Source: Vombatus ursinus
Taxonomy: Eukaryota > Chordata > Mammalia > Diprotodontia > Vombatidae
Reading direction: 5' to 3'
Assembly (NCBI RefSeq): GCF_900497805.2
Contig: NW_020954557.1
Coordinates: forward strand, 38,791,803 to 38,855,802
Length of the DNA stretch: 64,000 nt
How positions within the stretch are numbered: position 1 is the stretch's first letter; every line of letters starts with the position of its first letter. Below, piece after piece: positions 1-11,209 of this stretch. The position numbers and the translations under genes are program-made. The notes under the pieces were generated by a model. It was not told where the DNA came from. It was given only the letters and a program-made list of their open reading frames with translations, and made no database searches.

Positions 1-100
1 ACCTCACTGGGCCTCACTTTTCTCATCTGTAAAAGAGAAGTTAGACTTGAAGATCAACATCTTCAAGATCCCTTAGAGCTTCTGATTTAACTGACCAGAT
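1..100 (+). mobile_element. Class D SINE, 3' part
   Basis: A CTCATCTGTAAAA core is followed by a diverged form of the CCCTTAGAGCTTCTGATT tail. The 5' head lies left of the window. Confidence 0.6.
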
Positions 101-1050
101 TTACGCTGTATATTCAGAGCACCAAGTGAAGCAACAATGTATTGTCAGTGAAGTTTAGATGTTTGTTTAGCTAGCTGAAGGACCCAAAGGATTTTTAATC
201 ATTGTGGCCTAAACTTATGCTTTATTTTGGAGGTGACATGGTCATAGACCTTTTTTTAGAAAGCCTACTACAACCGTCTATTTGAAGGGGATAGGAAAAA
301 AATCTAGCTTACTCTCTTTTAAATAAGTCATTACAAAAGGGATTTATTCTCATTAGGTTATGGTCAGTTAAAACTCCTATAGTTCCATAGATTTAGAAAA
401 TTTTCCAAATGAAATGGAAAAAATCAAGTTGAATTGGTATATATATTGAGCTGAAGACTATTTCTATATACTGGGAAAATGAAGTCTATTTTTTAGTATG
501 TACCCTCCCCATTCTAAGACTTTTTTTTTTTAACTTTTTTTCGGATTCTTTCAATTACCTAAGTACTTACAGAGAAGCACCGTTTCAGCCAAAGTCTGGG
601 ATAGTCAAATATAAATGACATGGTCAAAGATGAAAGCGAAGTCTACAGGACTGAATAACAGTAGTATCTTGGGAAACATTTTCACTTTTGAAAGGATCAC
701 AAAACTCAGCATTATCAATGTGTGAAAACATTGACACTTCAAAAATATATGACTATTTTCTTATGGTGTTATTTGTGGAAGGTCCATAGGATGTGTTTTA
801 TACTTACAGTTGATCATTTGAAGAAGTAATAGGCATGGGTTTGCAGATATCTGTGTAGAAATAAAAATCTGCGTATATATACAATGTAAATAATGTATTT
901 TATTTGCTTAAGGTGTAAACATAATAATGATGAAAAATGTGAGACAGATACTTCGAACTTCATTTCTTAATGATGTGCATTAAGCTTAAGAAATGAGCAA
1001 AAGAGGCAATGCTGAAACACATACATGTATAGCATTGTATCTTCACGTAT
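101..1050. other. Unique AT-rich DNA
   Basis: No repeat, RNA gene or convincing reading frame is recognised. It has scattered A and T runs, and short frames only. Confidence 0.5.
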
Positions 1051-1290
1051 GGGGCAGCTAGGGATCACAGTGGATAAAGGGCTTGGAACCAGAAAGACTC
1101 ATCTTCCTGACTTCAATTCTGGCCTCAGACACTTACTAGCTGTGTGACCCTGCGCAAGTCATTTTACCCTGTTTGTCTCAGTTTCTTCATCTATAAAATG
1201 AGCTAGAGAAGGAAATGGCAAACTACTCTAGTATTTCTGCCGAATGAGGTCACAAAGAGTTGGATATGACTGAAACGACTGAACAACATA
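1051..1290 (+). mobile_element. Class A SINE, full length
   Basis: It starts GGGGCAGCTAGGGATCACAG, carries a B-box-like ACTTCAATTC stretch, the core CTCAGTTTCTTCATCTATAAA, and ends CTGAAACGACTGAACAAC. Head, core and tail are all present. No clear target duplication is seen. Confidence 0.9.
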
Positions 1291-2490
1291 GATGCATCTC
1301 CCTCCTTTGAGGGTCTACCTTAAAGAATTGCTACTTTTTGAAAAACAGGTATATTATTTGCTTTATGCAGGGAAACACAGCATTCTGTAGTATGACTTAT
1401 ACTGTCCTTTGTGCCATTATTAATACATTTCCTGTTTAAGGAAATGGCTTTTTCTTTTACATGATAACTGAAAATTCAAAATAAATTCTATTAACTTTTA
1501 TAACATCTTATCTGACCATGGCCTTGTTGAGTATGGGCACTAAATGAAGAATGGAAAATGCTTGTCACCAAAGCTCCATTGTCATTAACTCCTGACTAAT
1601 TAGACATTTTCCCTGGTGAGTTTGAGTGGCTCATATTTGACTTTGGACTGTAGCCTTTAGGAAAAAAAAATGTTTTTGGTAGGGGGGAGATTAAAAAAAG
1701 GAAAGTAAACCTTAAGGAGAAAGAAAAAAAGCCTTTTACTTTTGGTTTAACATTTGAATTGATACAAGTTAAAAATGTTCTTCTTTCTACCAAATATACA
1801 AATATTATTATTTAAAAATATAAACAAATAATATAAATATAAATATGAATTAAAAGTCTATACCATATCACAATTTTTATTCTAGGATTAATAAGAATCA
1901 GATTACTATCTTCAAGCAGTATTCTGTTCTACCCAAGTATTTTTCTATCACTTTTTCTTTGATGATTGCTTTATTTAAAAAAACAACTTTAATGATATTT
2001 TTTGTTTTCATATAACTTTCATTTCCAAACATATTCCTTCCCTTACCCAGAAAGCCACACTTTATATGTATATATGTACTTATATTTATATGAATTTTAA
2101 AAAAGTAATTTGGCCAAACTAATGAACATTGGCTGTGTGACAGTATCTATAATGTTTCATAACCATAGGCCCCCACCTTTGCAAAGTGCATTATGTTTGC
2201 TTCCTTTTAAAAAATTACTTATTTAGATCCACTATCACCATTACTTCAGTTATAAAATTAAGCATAGAAAATATGAACAACAAAGGTAAAAACATTATTG
2301 GGTTGTTGGTTCACTTATGTTACATATTAAAGGAATGTTTTTATGAGTAAATATGTAATTTTGGGGAAATTTTAAAATATTATTATTTTTTTTAATGAAA
2401 AAAGAAAAAAGCCCTATGGCAGAATTTGTTGTAATCCTTTTTTTCTTTTTTTTTGGGAATTTGTTGTAATCTTGACTGTAACAATCTATG
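1291..2490. other. AT-rich DNA without recognised features
   Basis: It holds AT-rich tracts around 1800-1860 and 2330-2400. The short reverse-strand frame at 1596-1793 is rich in F, S and P and matches nothing I know. Confidence 0.5.
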
Positions 2491-2494
2491 TTTA

Positions 2495-2700
2495 GAGACA
2501 GCTAGGTGGCGCCATAGTGCACAGAGTGCTCGGCCAGGAGTCAGGAAGACCTGAGTAAAAATTCAGGCTTAGCAGCTATGTGACCCATGGCAAGTCATGC
2601 AACCTCTGTTGGCCTCAGTTTCCTCATCTATATAATGGGGATAATTATAGCACCTACCTAGCAGGGTTGTTGTGAGGAGCAAATAAGACAGTATTTTTTT
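2495..2700 (+). mobile_element. Class C SINE
   Basis: Head GACAGCTAGGTGGCGCCATA, core CCTCATCTATATAATGGGGA, tail TAGCAGGGTTGTTGTGAGGA. The tail stops at a T-run. Confidence 0.85.
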
Positions 2701-2724
2701 TTTTTTTTAAAGCATTTTGGAGGA

Positions 2725-2815
2725 GTCAAGTCAGGTCTCAGTATCTTTGCCAGAAAATGAGAGGGGCCAGGCTGAGTGATCACTAAAGTTCTTTCCAGCT
2801 TGAACATTTTATGAG
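2725..2815 (+). mobile_element. Class D SINE, truncated
   Basis: TCTCAGTATCTTTGCCAGAAAATGAG then AAGTTCTTTCCAGCTTGAAC match the core and tail of class D. It sits directly behind the previous SINE. Confidence 0.6.
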
Positions 2816-3039
2816 CATGCTCAGAAATTATGCATACCTATTCTGTGTGCATATATTATTAGGGTTTTTAATTTAAAGCACATATACTTTTATTTCTTTA
2901 CTGTGGAAATCTCTGCTAGACTGACTCTTTGACATAGGCCCTTGGTAGCATCCATTGTAAAACAAAAGTTCTCGTTAGTATTGAAATGGTATGGAATATG
3001 AGGATCAAATTACCTAGTGTAAACTACCTCTATCCATAG

Positions 3040-3240
3040 GTAGCAAGTATGAGAAGCAAGACTTGAACCCAGGTCTTCAGGTTCTAGATGCAAGCTCTAG
3101 CATCCTGTTGCCTTTCATGATAAACTATACCGTGATCCAATTGTCTGATGTGAGAACTCCTTGTATCGTAGCTAATGAGTATCAGAGGTGAGATTCTGAA
3201 CTCAGGTCTTTGTGAATCCAAACCAGCACTCTATCCATCA
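3040..3240 (-). mobile_element. Two diverged MIR-like fragments
   Basis: GACTTGAACCCAGGTCTTCA and TTCTGAACTCAGGTCTTTGT are each followed by an AGCATCC or AGCACTCTATCCAT head. Both are old 5' parts read in reverse. Confidence 0.55.
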
Positions 3241-3344
3241 TGACCAAAATCATTCTCTGAAAAATAAAGCCTGAATTCGTTGCATATTGAGAAAAGTTAC
3301 ATAGCTGAAGTATTTTGGGATAAGTTAAAAAAAATACTACCCAA

Positions 3345-3600
3345 ATGGAGAAGCTAGGTGATCCAGTAGATAGACTCCCAGGTCTGGAGCCAGGAATATG
3401 ACCTCAGACCCTTACTAGCTGTGTGACTCTGGGCAAGTCACTTGACCTTTGCCTCAGTTTCCTCATCTGTAAAATGGGAGATAATAATAGCACACACTTC
3501 CCAGGGATATTGTGAGAATCAAATGAGATAACAGTTGTAAAGCATTTAGCACATTACATAGTATAAACGCTATATGAATGTTAGCTAAAATTATTAGCTT
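3345..3600 (+). mobile_element. Class C SINE, nearly full
   Basis: AGCTAGGTGATCCAGTAGAT head, TTACTAGCTGTGTGACTCTG middle, CCTCATCTGTAAAATGGGAG core, and tail with CCAGGGATATTGTGAGAATC and AAAGCATTTAGCACATTACA. Confidence 0.88.
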
Positions 3601-3864
3601 GTACTATAGAAATATTAGCCATCGTTATTTTTATTATTAAAATGGAATGTGTCAGAAAAAGAAAGAACAAGTACTATGAGTTATGAATAAATTAAAAGTC
3701 ATCATTTTTTCTTTTGATGTGAATAGTCATGAGTGGTCACTCTGATTTACAATAGTGATGATTAGCAATAATTATCAGAATTGGCTTTAGGCATAACAGT
3801 CAAATTGTTTTTGGTGCTGAAAACCCTTATCATTCTATTCTCCCACCCTCACTCCTCCTTCCTA

Positions 3865-4050
3865 GTAAGTTTTGGATTTAGGATCAAAAGACCTGGGTTC
3901 AGATCTAAGGGTTTCTCTTCCTGTGAAGTGTGATGTTAGGTAAATGAGTTAATCTCTCTGGGTCTTAGTTTTCCCCTTCTGTCAAATGAGAGAGTTGTAG
4001 TAGGTGACCTCTAAGATTACCTTCAGGTTCTGAAGCTACAATACTGGTAT
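3865..4050 (+). mobile_element. Class D SINE
   Basis: GACCTGGGTTCAGATCTAAG, TTAATCTCTCTGGGTCTTAG and GTGACCTCTAAGATTACCTT follow the class D order. Confidence 0.7.
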
Positions 4051-4059
4051 GTTTTCTGT

Positions 4060-4955
4060 GTATCTTTCTTCACTCCTAACCTCAGGCTACCATAATCTTC
4101 CCGATTCGTCTCCTGAATAGATCTGATAAATTCATTCACGCTAAAGCATAAGTGAAGGGTTAGGCTTAATATGTTACTTCTCATTATTGCATTTTAATAG
4201 GAAATAATATTATTTGACTTTGGCCAAAGGATTGAAGCTATAATAGCTAATCTAGAAGAGGTATATGGGATTTTTTAAAGACAGGAATGTCTGCATCCCT
4301 GAAATTACCTGTTCTGTTTATTTGTAATGCCAATCCTAAGTGAAGAGCTTTCCTTAAAATTAATATGTGTTAAGTGGAACATGTCAATGATGAAAACAGT
4401 TCCTACCAAATCTCCTATTTCCCCTAGTTCTTCCACTCCATTGTTTAAAAGTTTTGCTAAATAAAGCAGGCTTGTAGCTTCTCATCCATAAGACCTTTTT
4501 GTCAGAGAAGTAGTTTCTTTTCCTTCCTCTGTCCATACCTTTAATCTTCTGAATACTCTTTTGTTTATAGTTGATTCTTTGAACAAGAAAATATTGCCAA
4601 CTTGAATACTTTTTTAGCACTGTTTAAAGTAAATGATTAGCTTTGTATAACGTAAATCTTATTGATTTATTCCCATTTTGGAATTCCATTTTTTTTGGAT
4701 AAAACAGAACACAAAAATGTAGTAAAATTATTTAATTTGATTTTTTTATTATGAACTTAACTATTATCAATAATCATAAATAGCTCAGCATTTGGAGAAA
4801 AAATTAAGAAACCATGAGCTGTTATGCACAGTTTATTTCTTAAAAATTTATTTTAAATTTAACATAGTACTGACAAAGTCACTTGGTCTGTTTGTGCCCT
4901 TTTCTGAACTTCTTTTTGTTTTCTTCTGTGTGCTTTCAAAATGCTTAATTAAGTT
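4060..4955. other. AT-rich DNA without recognised features
   Basis: No repeat or gene is recognised. A 78-residue reverse frame near 4384-4620 has no family resemblance. The frame starting at 4792 runs into the next SINE. Confidence 0.45.
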
Positions 4956-5203
4956 TTGTTGTTGTTGTTTAGTCGCTTTGGTCATGTGTGACTCTTTGCA
5001 ACCCCATTGGGGGTTTTCTTGGCAAAGATGCTGGAGCGGTTTGCCATTTCCTTCTCCAACTCATTTTACAGATGAGGCAACTGAGGCAAACAAGGGTAAG
5101 TGACTTGCCTAGGGTCACACAGCTAGTGTCTGAGGCTGGATTTGAACTTGGATCTTCCTGACATCAGGCCTAGTCTTTTCTCCACTGTTCCACCTAGCAG
5201 CTT
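4956..5203 (-). mobile_element. Class A SINE, full length
   Basis: It begins with the (GTT)n tail and CTTTGCAACCCCATTGGGGG, then TTTACAGATGAGGCAACTGA, AGGGTCACACAGCTAGTGTC, and ends CCACCTAGCAGCTT. Confidence 0.92.
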
Positions 5204-5232
5204 GACATTATTAAATAATGGCTAAGCTAAAT

Positions 5233-5285
5233 CCCCCCCCCCCCCTTTCCTCTCTCCCCCTCCTTTGTAAATTACCCCCCCCCCC
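5233..5285. repeat. Two poly-C tracts
   Basis: Runs of 13 and 11 C flank a CT-rich spacer. Such runs often carry sequencing or assembly length errors. Confidence 0.9.
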
Positions 5286-5699
5286 AGCCTCAGAAGCTGT
5301 CCCCTGTAAAAGATTATTATGATCAGGCAAAATAGTTCAACAATTGGTCATATCTGAAAAACATATATGCCATTCTGCACCCTTAGTTCATCACTTGTCT
5401 GCTGAAAGGCAGGTGGAATGCTTTGTCATCAGTTTCTGAATATTTGATTGGTGCTTGGACCGATCAGAATTCTGAAATCATTCTAAGCTGTTTTTTTCCT
5501 TTACATTTTTGTGTTCATCATGTAAACTGTTTTTTGGTTCTGCTTATTTCATTCTGCATTGAAATGATTTCTTATAATATTTACTCTAACCAATAACCAT
5601 TTACACTATCAAATCACATAAATAGTAAAAGAATGGCAAAAGTCTTAATTATCACATTGGACATCTTTAACAACATTAACATAAAGATCTAAAGTCAAA

Positions 5700-5765
5700 T
5701 TCAACAAATAGTTGTAAAGCTCTTACTGTGTGCTACACACTGAATGTAGTAGTCTCCATACGAGA
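5700..5765 (-). mobile_element. L2 3' end, degraded
   Basis: AAGCTCTTACTGTGTGCTAC resembles the reverse complement of the L2 3' end. The AG-rich 5770-6180 that follows may be older L2, but I cannot show it. Confidence 0.4.
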
Positions 5766-6272
5766 AATATAGGAAAGACCATTGCAAAAATGCAAGAAAA
5801 AAGCAAGATACTACCTAATGAAAACAGAGTTAGGGAATGATCGATACAGGGGAGATTAGACAAGGAAGGAGATATACCTTGAGATGGATTGCAAAGGCTG
5901 AGATGAACATACTGTGTCTAAGAGACAGGTGAAGATACAGTCATATATATGTGATACAGCAATAAAGGAGATAAAGAAAGCATCCTCCCTTTGGAGAATG
6001 ATAAGGTTTGATAGGTACAAGAATTGGGGAGGGGAAGAAGGGTAGAGAAGAAAAGAGGAAAGAGTTGAATCAGTTGAGGGAAGTGTTATGTAAACAGTTT
6101 CGTTCAGAACTACAGGTTAAGAGACTTGATTAAGGTATATCCATGAGGTAATAGAAAAAAGTAAGATATGATTCCTGCTCACTGACTGATTGTGAAGTTA
6201 ATTAAATATATGTGTATAATTGAATGACAGTTTGCATTGTCACAGGAAAAATGTTAGCTATATTTTAGTGAA

Positions 6273-6340
6273 AATTAATATTTCTATTACTGATGAATTA
6301 ATTATTATAATTATAATTAATTAATATTTCTATTACTGAT
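6273..6340. repeat. 46-bp-offset direct duplication
   Basis: The 22-mer AATTAATATTTCTATTACTG-AT occurs at 6273-6294 and again at 6319-6340 with an AT-rich spacer. Confidence 0.85.
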
Positions 6341-6569
6341 ACATGGATGAATGGCAAATGAACTTTCTACATTTTAAATTTGTATTGAAATATTGATTCT
6401 TGAAATCCAACCAAAGAGAAGAATTTAAATAAGTGACTAATTTTTTTTCTTTTTTCTTTGCTTTCTACCCAATATTTATTTTAAAGAACTTGAAATCAAA
6501 GGCAAAATTAATTGTGGGCTTTGAGTCTTCAGTCTCTGAGATTTTTGGATTAAGGAATACTTGCTAACA

Positions 6570-6835
6570 TATAGCTCTTTAAGTTCATTTACATATCTAA
6601 ACTCATTTGATCCTCACAATTCTATTTAAATCCTTGGATCTCTTTCCCCATCCATTCTTCTCGGCCTTGCTCCCCCCCACTCCCTCAGCCCCCTAAAAAA
6701 TAATAATAATAGTAATAATTTTCCAGCTCAAGAAGATCCACTAGGTGGTGCCCGTACCCATTGTCCTATATGGCCAGGAATTAGGCCTGAGCACTTCTCT
6801 CTGGACAGCTACTACTGATTGCTGAAAAATCCGAA
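6570..6835. other. MIR-like tail remnant then unclassified DNA
   Basis: CATTTGATCCTCACAATTCT (6606-6625) looks like the reverse of a class C tail. A C-rich and an (AAT)n patch follow, and the rest is not recognised. Confidence 0.4.
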
Positions 6836-6890
6836 CCAAAACAAACAAAACCCCAAACCAAAACAAAAAATAAATAAAATAAATTGCAGG
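6836..6890. repeat. A-rich simple repeat
   Basis: Degenerate (CAAAA)n passing into (AAAT)n. Confidence 0.8.
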
Positions 6891-7012
6891 AGGGATTGAG
6901 TAAGATCATTATGATTGCTATGGAATAGTCACCTTAAGATCTTCTCCCAAAATGCAATAAATCTGACGCTACTTGAAACAATTACTGTAATAAGATCGCT
7001 GGGCAGGGGGTA

Positions 7013-7340
7013 ATGATGGTGTTTTGGTTTGTAATCGAAGCGCCGCTCGCCGCTCTCCTCTCCAAGCACAGCGCGAGCCCAGGCGGGTCCTCTGGTTCCC
7101 TGCATCCCCGCAGCTGGCAAAGCGGCCAGCGGCTGGGAACACGGGAATCTGAACGCCAGCCCCGAGCTGCCTTGGATGGGGAAGGGGAAAGAGGCACCAG
7201 GGAGGCGACAGAAAGGGAAGAGATCATTTTGATACTAAGCTCTCACCCAGGCGCGATTCTCTTTCTCGTTGACCCTGGAACATTTTGAATACTGCCTGAC
7301 GGACATGGCCGGATCTAGATATAAATTGTAGGAAATGAAA
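7013..7340 (+). promoter_or_regulatory. CpG-rich patch, candidate promoter or noncoding first exon
   Basis: About 20 CpG dinucleotides fall in roughly 290 bases, while flanking kilobases have very few. The patch holds GCGCC, CGCTCGCCG and GGCGCG motifs, and no repeat is recognised in it. A good splice-donor string, AAA followed by GTAAGGG, lies at 7338-7347. A 91-residue frame (7013-7288) and overlapping reverse frames are open, as expected by chance in GC-rich DNA, and match no family I know. It could be an alternative first exon, a distal CpG enhancer, or a small orphan CpG island. Strand follows the donor only. Confidence 0.4.
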
Positions 7341-9695
7341 GTAAGGGTTTTTGTTTTTCTTTTGAATGGAATTAGACATTTTCCTATACTTTCTTTTATA
7401 GGAAGTAGAGGATTGTTTATTTTATTTTTTAAAAGTAATTTTACATGTTAACTAGTTTTTTTTTTTTTTTTAAAGGCAGTTCTGTTCCTTTCATTTGAAA
7501 GGAAATAATATTTTCTTGACTTTCCGCAGTTTGGGATTCATCACATCAATTTTACTTCTTACACAGTTAAAAAAATCACATTGTTATGAGGGGCACTGGG
7601 GACAAAAGCTAATGGAAATTCAGTAACATGAAAATCAGTTCTACATCAGGCATAATCATTGTATAAAACCCCTTCCTTAGTTAAGTAGGTACCTTTTACT
7701 TTTCAGTACAGGGACAAAAATAAGATCTTCCCCTTAGTGACGCTTAAACAAATTTGACCTACTTTGGCCCAACGAACAAAAGGTTTATTTGAGGCTCCCC
7801 GAAGATTATTGGACTCTGGAGGGTATTTTTCTCTGCAGTTCAGGTTGTGGACTGCGCTCCCACCAAATGAACTAGGCAGCTGCTTGTTGATCCGAGCAAA
7901 ACTGCAGTTTCCATTTGTGGATTCAATATTTGTGGGCACCTTTGTTGCAGAATTTTCTTGTATTTAAGCCTGCTGTGAAACAAAATTGTTGTTGTTGTTT
8001 TTTTTAATTTCTTCTCCCTTTATCTTTCCCATTCCACCCTCAAATAATAACGATGACAGGGATGAGTGTGGATGGCTAAAACTTATCAGGTTATGGTTTC
8101 CCGTACTTGCAACCCTTTTTATTAGGACATTGAGATCACCATCATATTACTGGAATATGGAAATCTGATGACTGTCCCAGAACTGTTTGGGAAAGATACT
8201 TTTTGTGACTTTAAACAATAAATTTCACAGCTTTTCCCATGGACCCCCTTGGATAAGAGAGGACACACTGAAGTGTATTCTGTTTTAGAGCGCGATGGGG
8301 TATAGTGAACTTAGCTTGTGATTACTTTTTTTTTTTAAGAGGGAAACTGTACAAAATAAGTATGTGCCTTTATCCAGCAGCAAGACATTTCCAAAATGAA
8401 GTTATTTTTCTAAGCTTCACTATGTTCTTTCAGCTTACAGCTGAGGAAAAGCCAATTTCTGGCATATGTTACTAGAAAAAAAAAATCTTGGAATGGCAGA
8501 AGGGATGGCTGAGAAACAGATTAAGGCAAATAGTATAAATCTCTAGGAGCAATACACTTTTCACCTCTGGGTGCCACTGTTCAACTGTTTCTTGCTTTTT
8601 ATGATTGTTTGAAAGCCCAACACTTTCCATAGAAGTATTCCTGAAATAATCTGTTAAAGAGACATTTCCTCTATTTCTGCTCCTCTGCTATATGCCACCC
8701 CTCTTTTTGCACATGGATGTAAATCCAGCATGGTTGTGATTTGCCACTTTAATTACTAAAGTGATGACCAGATATATTGAGCACTGATTGTACGGACAGG
8801 TTAAAAGTCAGACTTCATTCTCACTTGGAAATAAATCCTACGTTTATCTTTTTTGCTATAAACCTAAATATTGCATGCATTTAACCAGGTCAATAAATAA
8901 AACCATAGAGGGATTTTGTTTTAATTTGCAACTATTTATCTCTCTTGGTTTAATTCTGTACTAGAACTTTCAAAAATTTTCTGGTAGAAATCACTTTTAC
9001 AAAGAGGGGAAATCAGGTGAGGAAACTGGGGGTTTAAAATGTAATTTAAAGAACTTCACTAATAGATTTTATTTTTGACTAAATTTTAAAAATCTTAACT
9101 GCTTCATTACTTATATATGTATCTTGAGGTGTTTAATCTTGGAGTGTGATGGTTTTAATAGACATAAAAACATTAACAACATCTGTAGTTCACCAAAATG
9201 TATGAGTAACCTTTTACTTCTAACTATGCTATAAATTAATATGTTGTGCCAACAGTTTGTCTCTGATTATTTACGTTTTAAACTTTGAAGTATATCTCAA
9301 AACCCAGAGGCTGGGGAGGCTCTACTGGCAAAGTTAATTTTGCTTTATAAATCTAAAAAAATCCTACTGACTGTTATACTCCGCTTTTAACTATTCTCAC
9401 AGTGAAACTATCTGTTTATTTTTTTCAGTACAAAATTAATTTTTTCTTCAATTTCTGTTTCTTTCAAACTGAGTCAGGCTAACACTCAGGGAATGGTACC
9501 TCTCTGAACTGGCCAATGATAATCTGCGTTGGGGTAAATCAAGCAACTATTGGAAATTATAGATCAACCCTCTACTGTTACAGGATTGGCTTTGCAACAT
9601 TTTTACTGGGGAATTCATTGACAACAGTGACACAGTAAGACATTTACTAAGCCTTGCTTGAAGTAGAAGCTTCTGCTAATATTTATGAAGGAGAC
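7341..9695. other. Repeat-poor unique stretch
   Basis: More than 2 kb without a recognisable SINE or LINE, which is unusual in this window. Homeodomain-like TAATTA/ATTAAT and palindromic pieces such as TTAATTACTAAAGTGATGAC near 8750 give it the look of conserved noncoding DNA. This is an impression, not an alignment. Confidence 0.35.
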
Positions 9696-9699
9696 ACCT

Positions 9700-9890
9700 C
9701 AGGTCAGTACAAAGAGTGTTGAATTTGGAGGCAGAGGGCCTGGGTTTGAATTCTAACACTGTCACTTGGTATGACAGATCTTGGGCAGCTTACTTCATCT
9801 TCTTGGGCCTCAGTTCCCTGATTTTTTTTTTTTTAAAGAGAATATTGTACCAGATGATTTTTCTGGTCCGTTCCAATTTTAAATGTTTTA
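9700..9890 (+). mobile_element. Class D SINE
   Basis: GGGCCTGGGTTTGAATTCTA, CTTGGGCCTCAGTTCCCTGA, a T-run in the core, then CTGGTCCGTTCCAATTTTAA. Confidence 0.8.
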
Positions 9891-10981
9891 CTTTACTTAT
9901 TGCTTTGAAGGTAGGTAGTTGTGTCTGTGAATAATTGAAAGGATTATATTTTTATGATTCAGACATTAAGCTGAAAGTAAGCATTTGGGCACTCTGTTTC
10001 CATCTGTACTATAGATTATTTCACCATAAGCAATGATGACTTGTTGGAACTTCTAACTCTTCCTTTATGTAACATTGGATCAACCACTTTGGTCAAACAG
10101 TGGTTTAGTTGGTCAAAACTTAGTTTTACTAGTTTATTTTTCCCCTCAGTTGTTTGATTGAATAATTTGATTTTTGGTGTGGTAAGCTTTGGAGTCCATC
10201 TCCTCTGGAAGGTTTGCTCTGTCTATCTTAAGGTAATTTCTAAGGCCACTATTAATTGTAGCTATATTTTAAAAATGCATTTTTTGGTACTTCTTATATT
10301 GATATTATACAATAGATTTTTGTTTTAAAGGTATTCCTTTGCTGAAAAAGTATTAGAAGGATCATAATTATACCATAAGTTTACAGTCTTGGGGCAGTTT
10401 GTGGTAGAGAAGCCCCAAGCCCTCCTTAATGGTCAATTTTCACATTAAAGCTTTCTATCATTGGCCTATCTTTTTGGAAGGATTTTTTTTTTCCTGCTTG
10501 GAAAAAAAAAATACTTGTTGAGTGATAAGGTGGAGTGATAGTTGTGGTGGTGGTAGGAGAGGCATTGTGTGAAGGTTATTAGCCATAGCTTCCACAAGAG
10601 GCAAAGGGGCAGCAAAGTCTGTTATGCACCAAATATTTGTGTAGAAGACAGTAGCCCTACAATGTCAAAGCATCCAGTAGAAAAGTGAGAACTGCAGTTG
10701 ATCCCTTGATTGTTTTTACTAGGTAACATCCAACAACTACAGATCTCCCACATTCATTGACTTCAACTGAACTACCAAATTAACTTGTTGCTTCCTTATC
10801 TTAGACCTTAGAGAGTCATACAAGCAGATGATGGGGTTAACTTTGTGAAAGGTAATTACTCTGTTATTACCATTCTCATCATAACATAGCACATTTCTTA
10901 TGCTTCTCTAACCTGGAAAGAAACCACATTATTGTGATGTCCACTAATTGTAGGCCATATTAAAACTATATATAGTAATAG
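9891..10981. other. Unique DNA without recognised features
   Basis: AT-rich with poly-T and poly-A runs near 10485-10510. No gene or repeat is recognised. Confidence 0.45.
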
Positions 10982-10988
10982 GATCAAT

Positions 10989-11202
10989 GGGCAGCTGGGT
11001 GGCACAGTGCAGTCAGAAAGACATGAGTTCAAATCCAACCTCAAACACTTACTAGCTGATACAAGTCACTTAACCCTGTTTGCCTCAGTTTCCTCATCTA
11101 TAAAATGAACTAGAGAAGAAAATGACAAACTACTCCATTATCTTTGCCAAGAAAACCCCAAATAGGGTCATGAACAGTCAGACCCAACTGAACAACAACA
11201 AT
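10989..11202 (+). mobile_element. Class A SINE with target duplication
   Basis: GGCAGCTGGGTGGCACAGTG head to ACTGAACAACAACA tail, with a small internal deletion in the head. GATCAAT at 10982-10988 recurs at 11203-11209 as a 7-bp target duplication. Confidence 0.92.
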
Positions 11203-11209
11203 GATCAAT

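Noticed and set aside
4792-5103. 103-codon forward frame
   Set aside because: Its C-terminal 40 residues are an antisense class A SINE, and the rest is AT-rich unique DNA with no domain.
7013-7288. 91-codon frame in the CpG patch as a coding exon
   Set aside because: Frames are open on both strands over the same bases, as GC-rich DNA gives by chance. The patch is kept only as a regulatory candidate.
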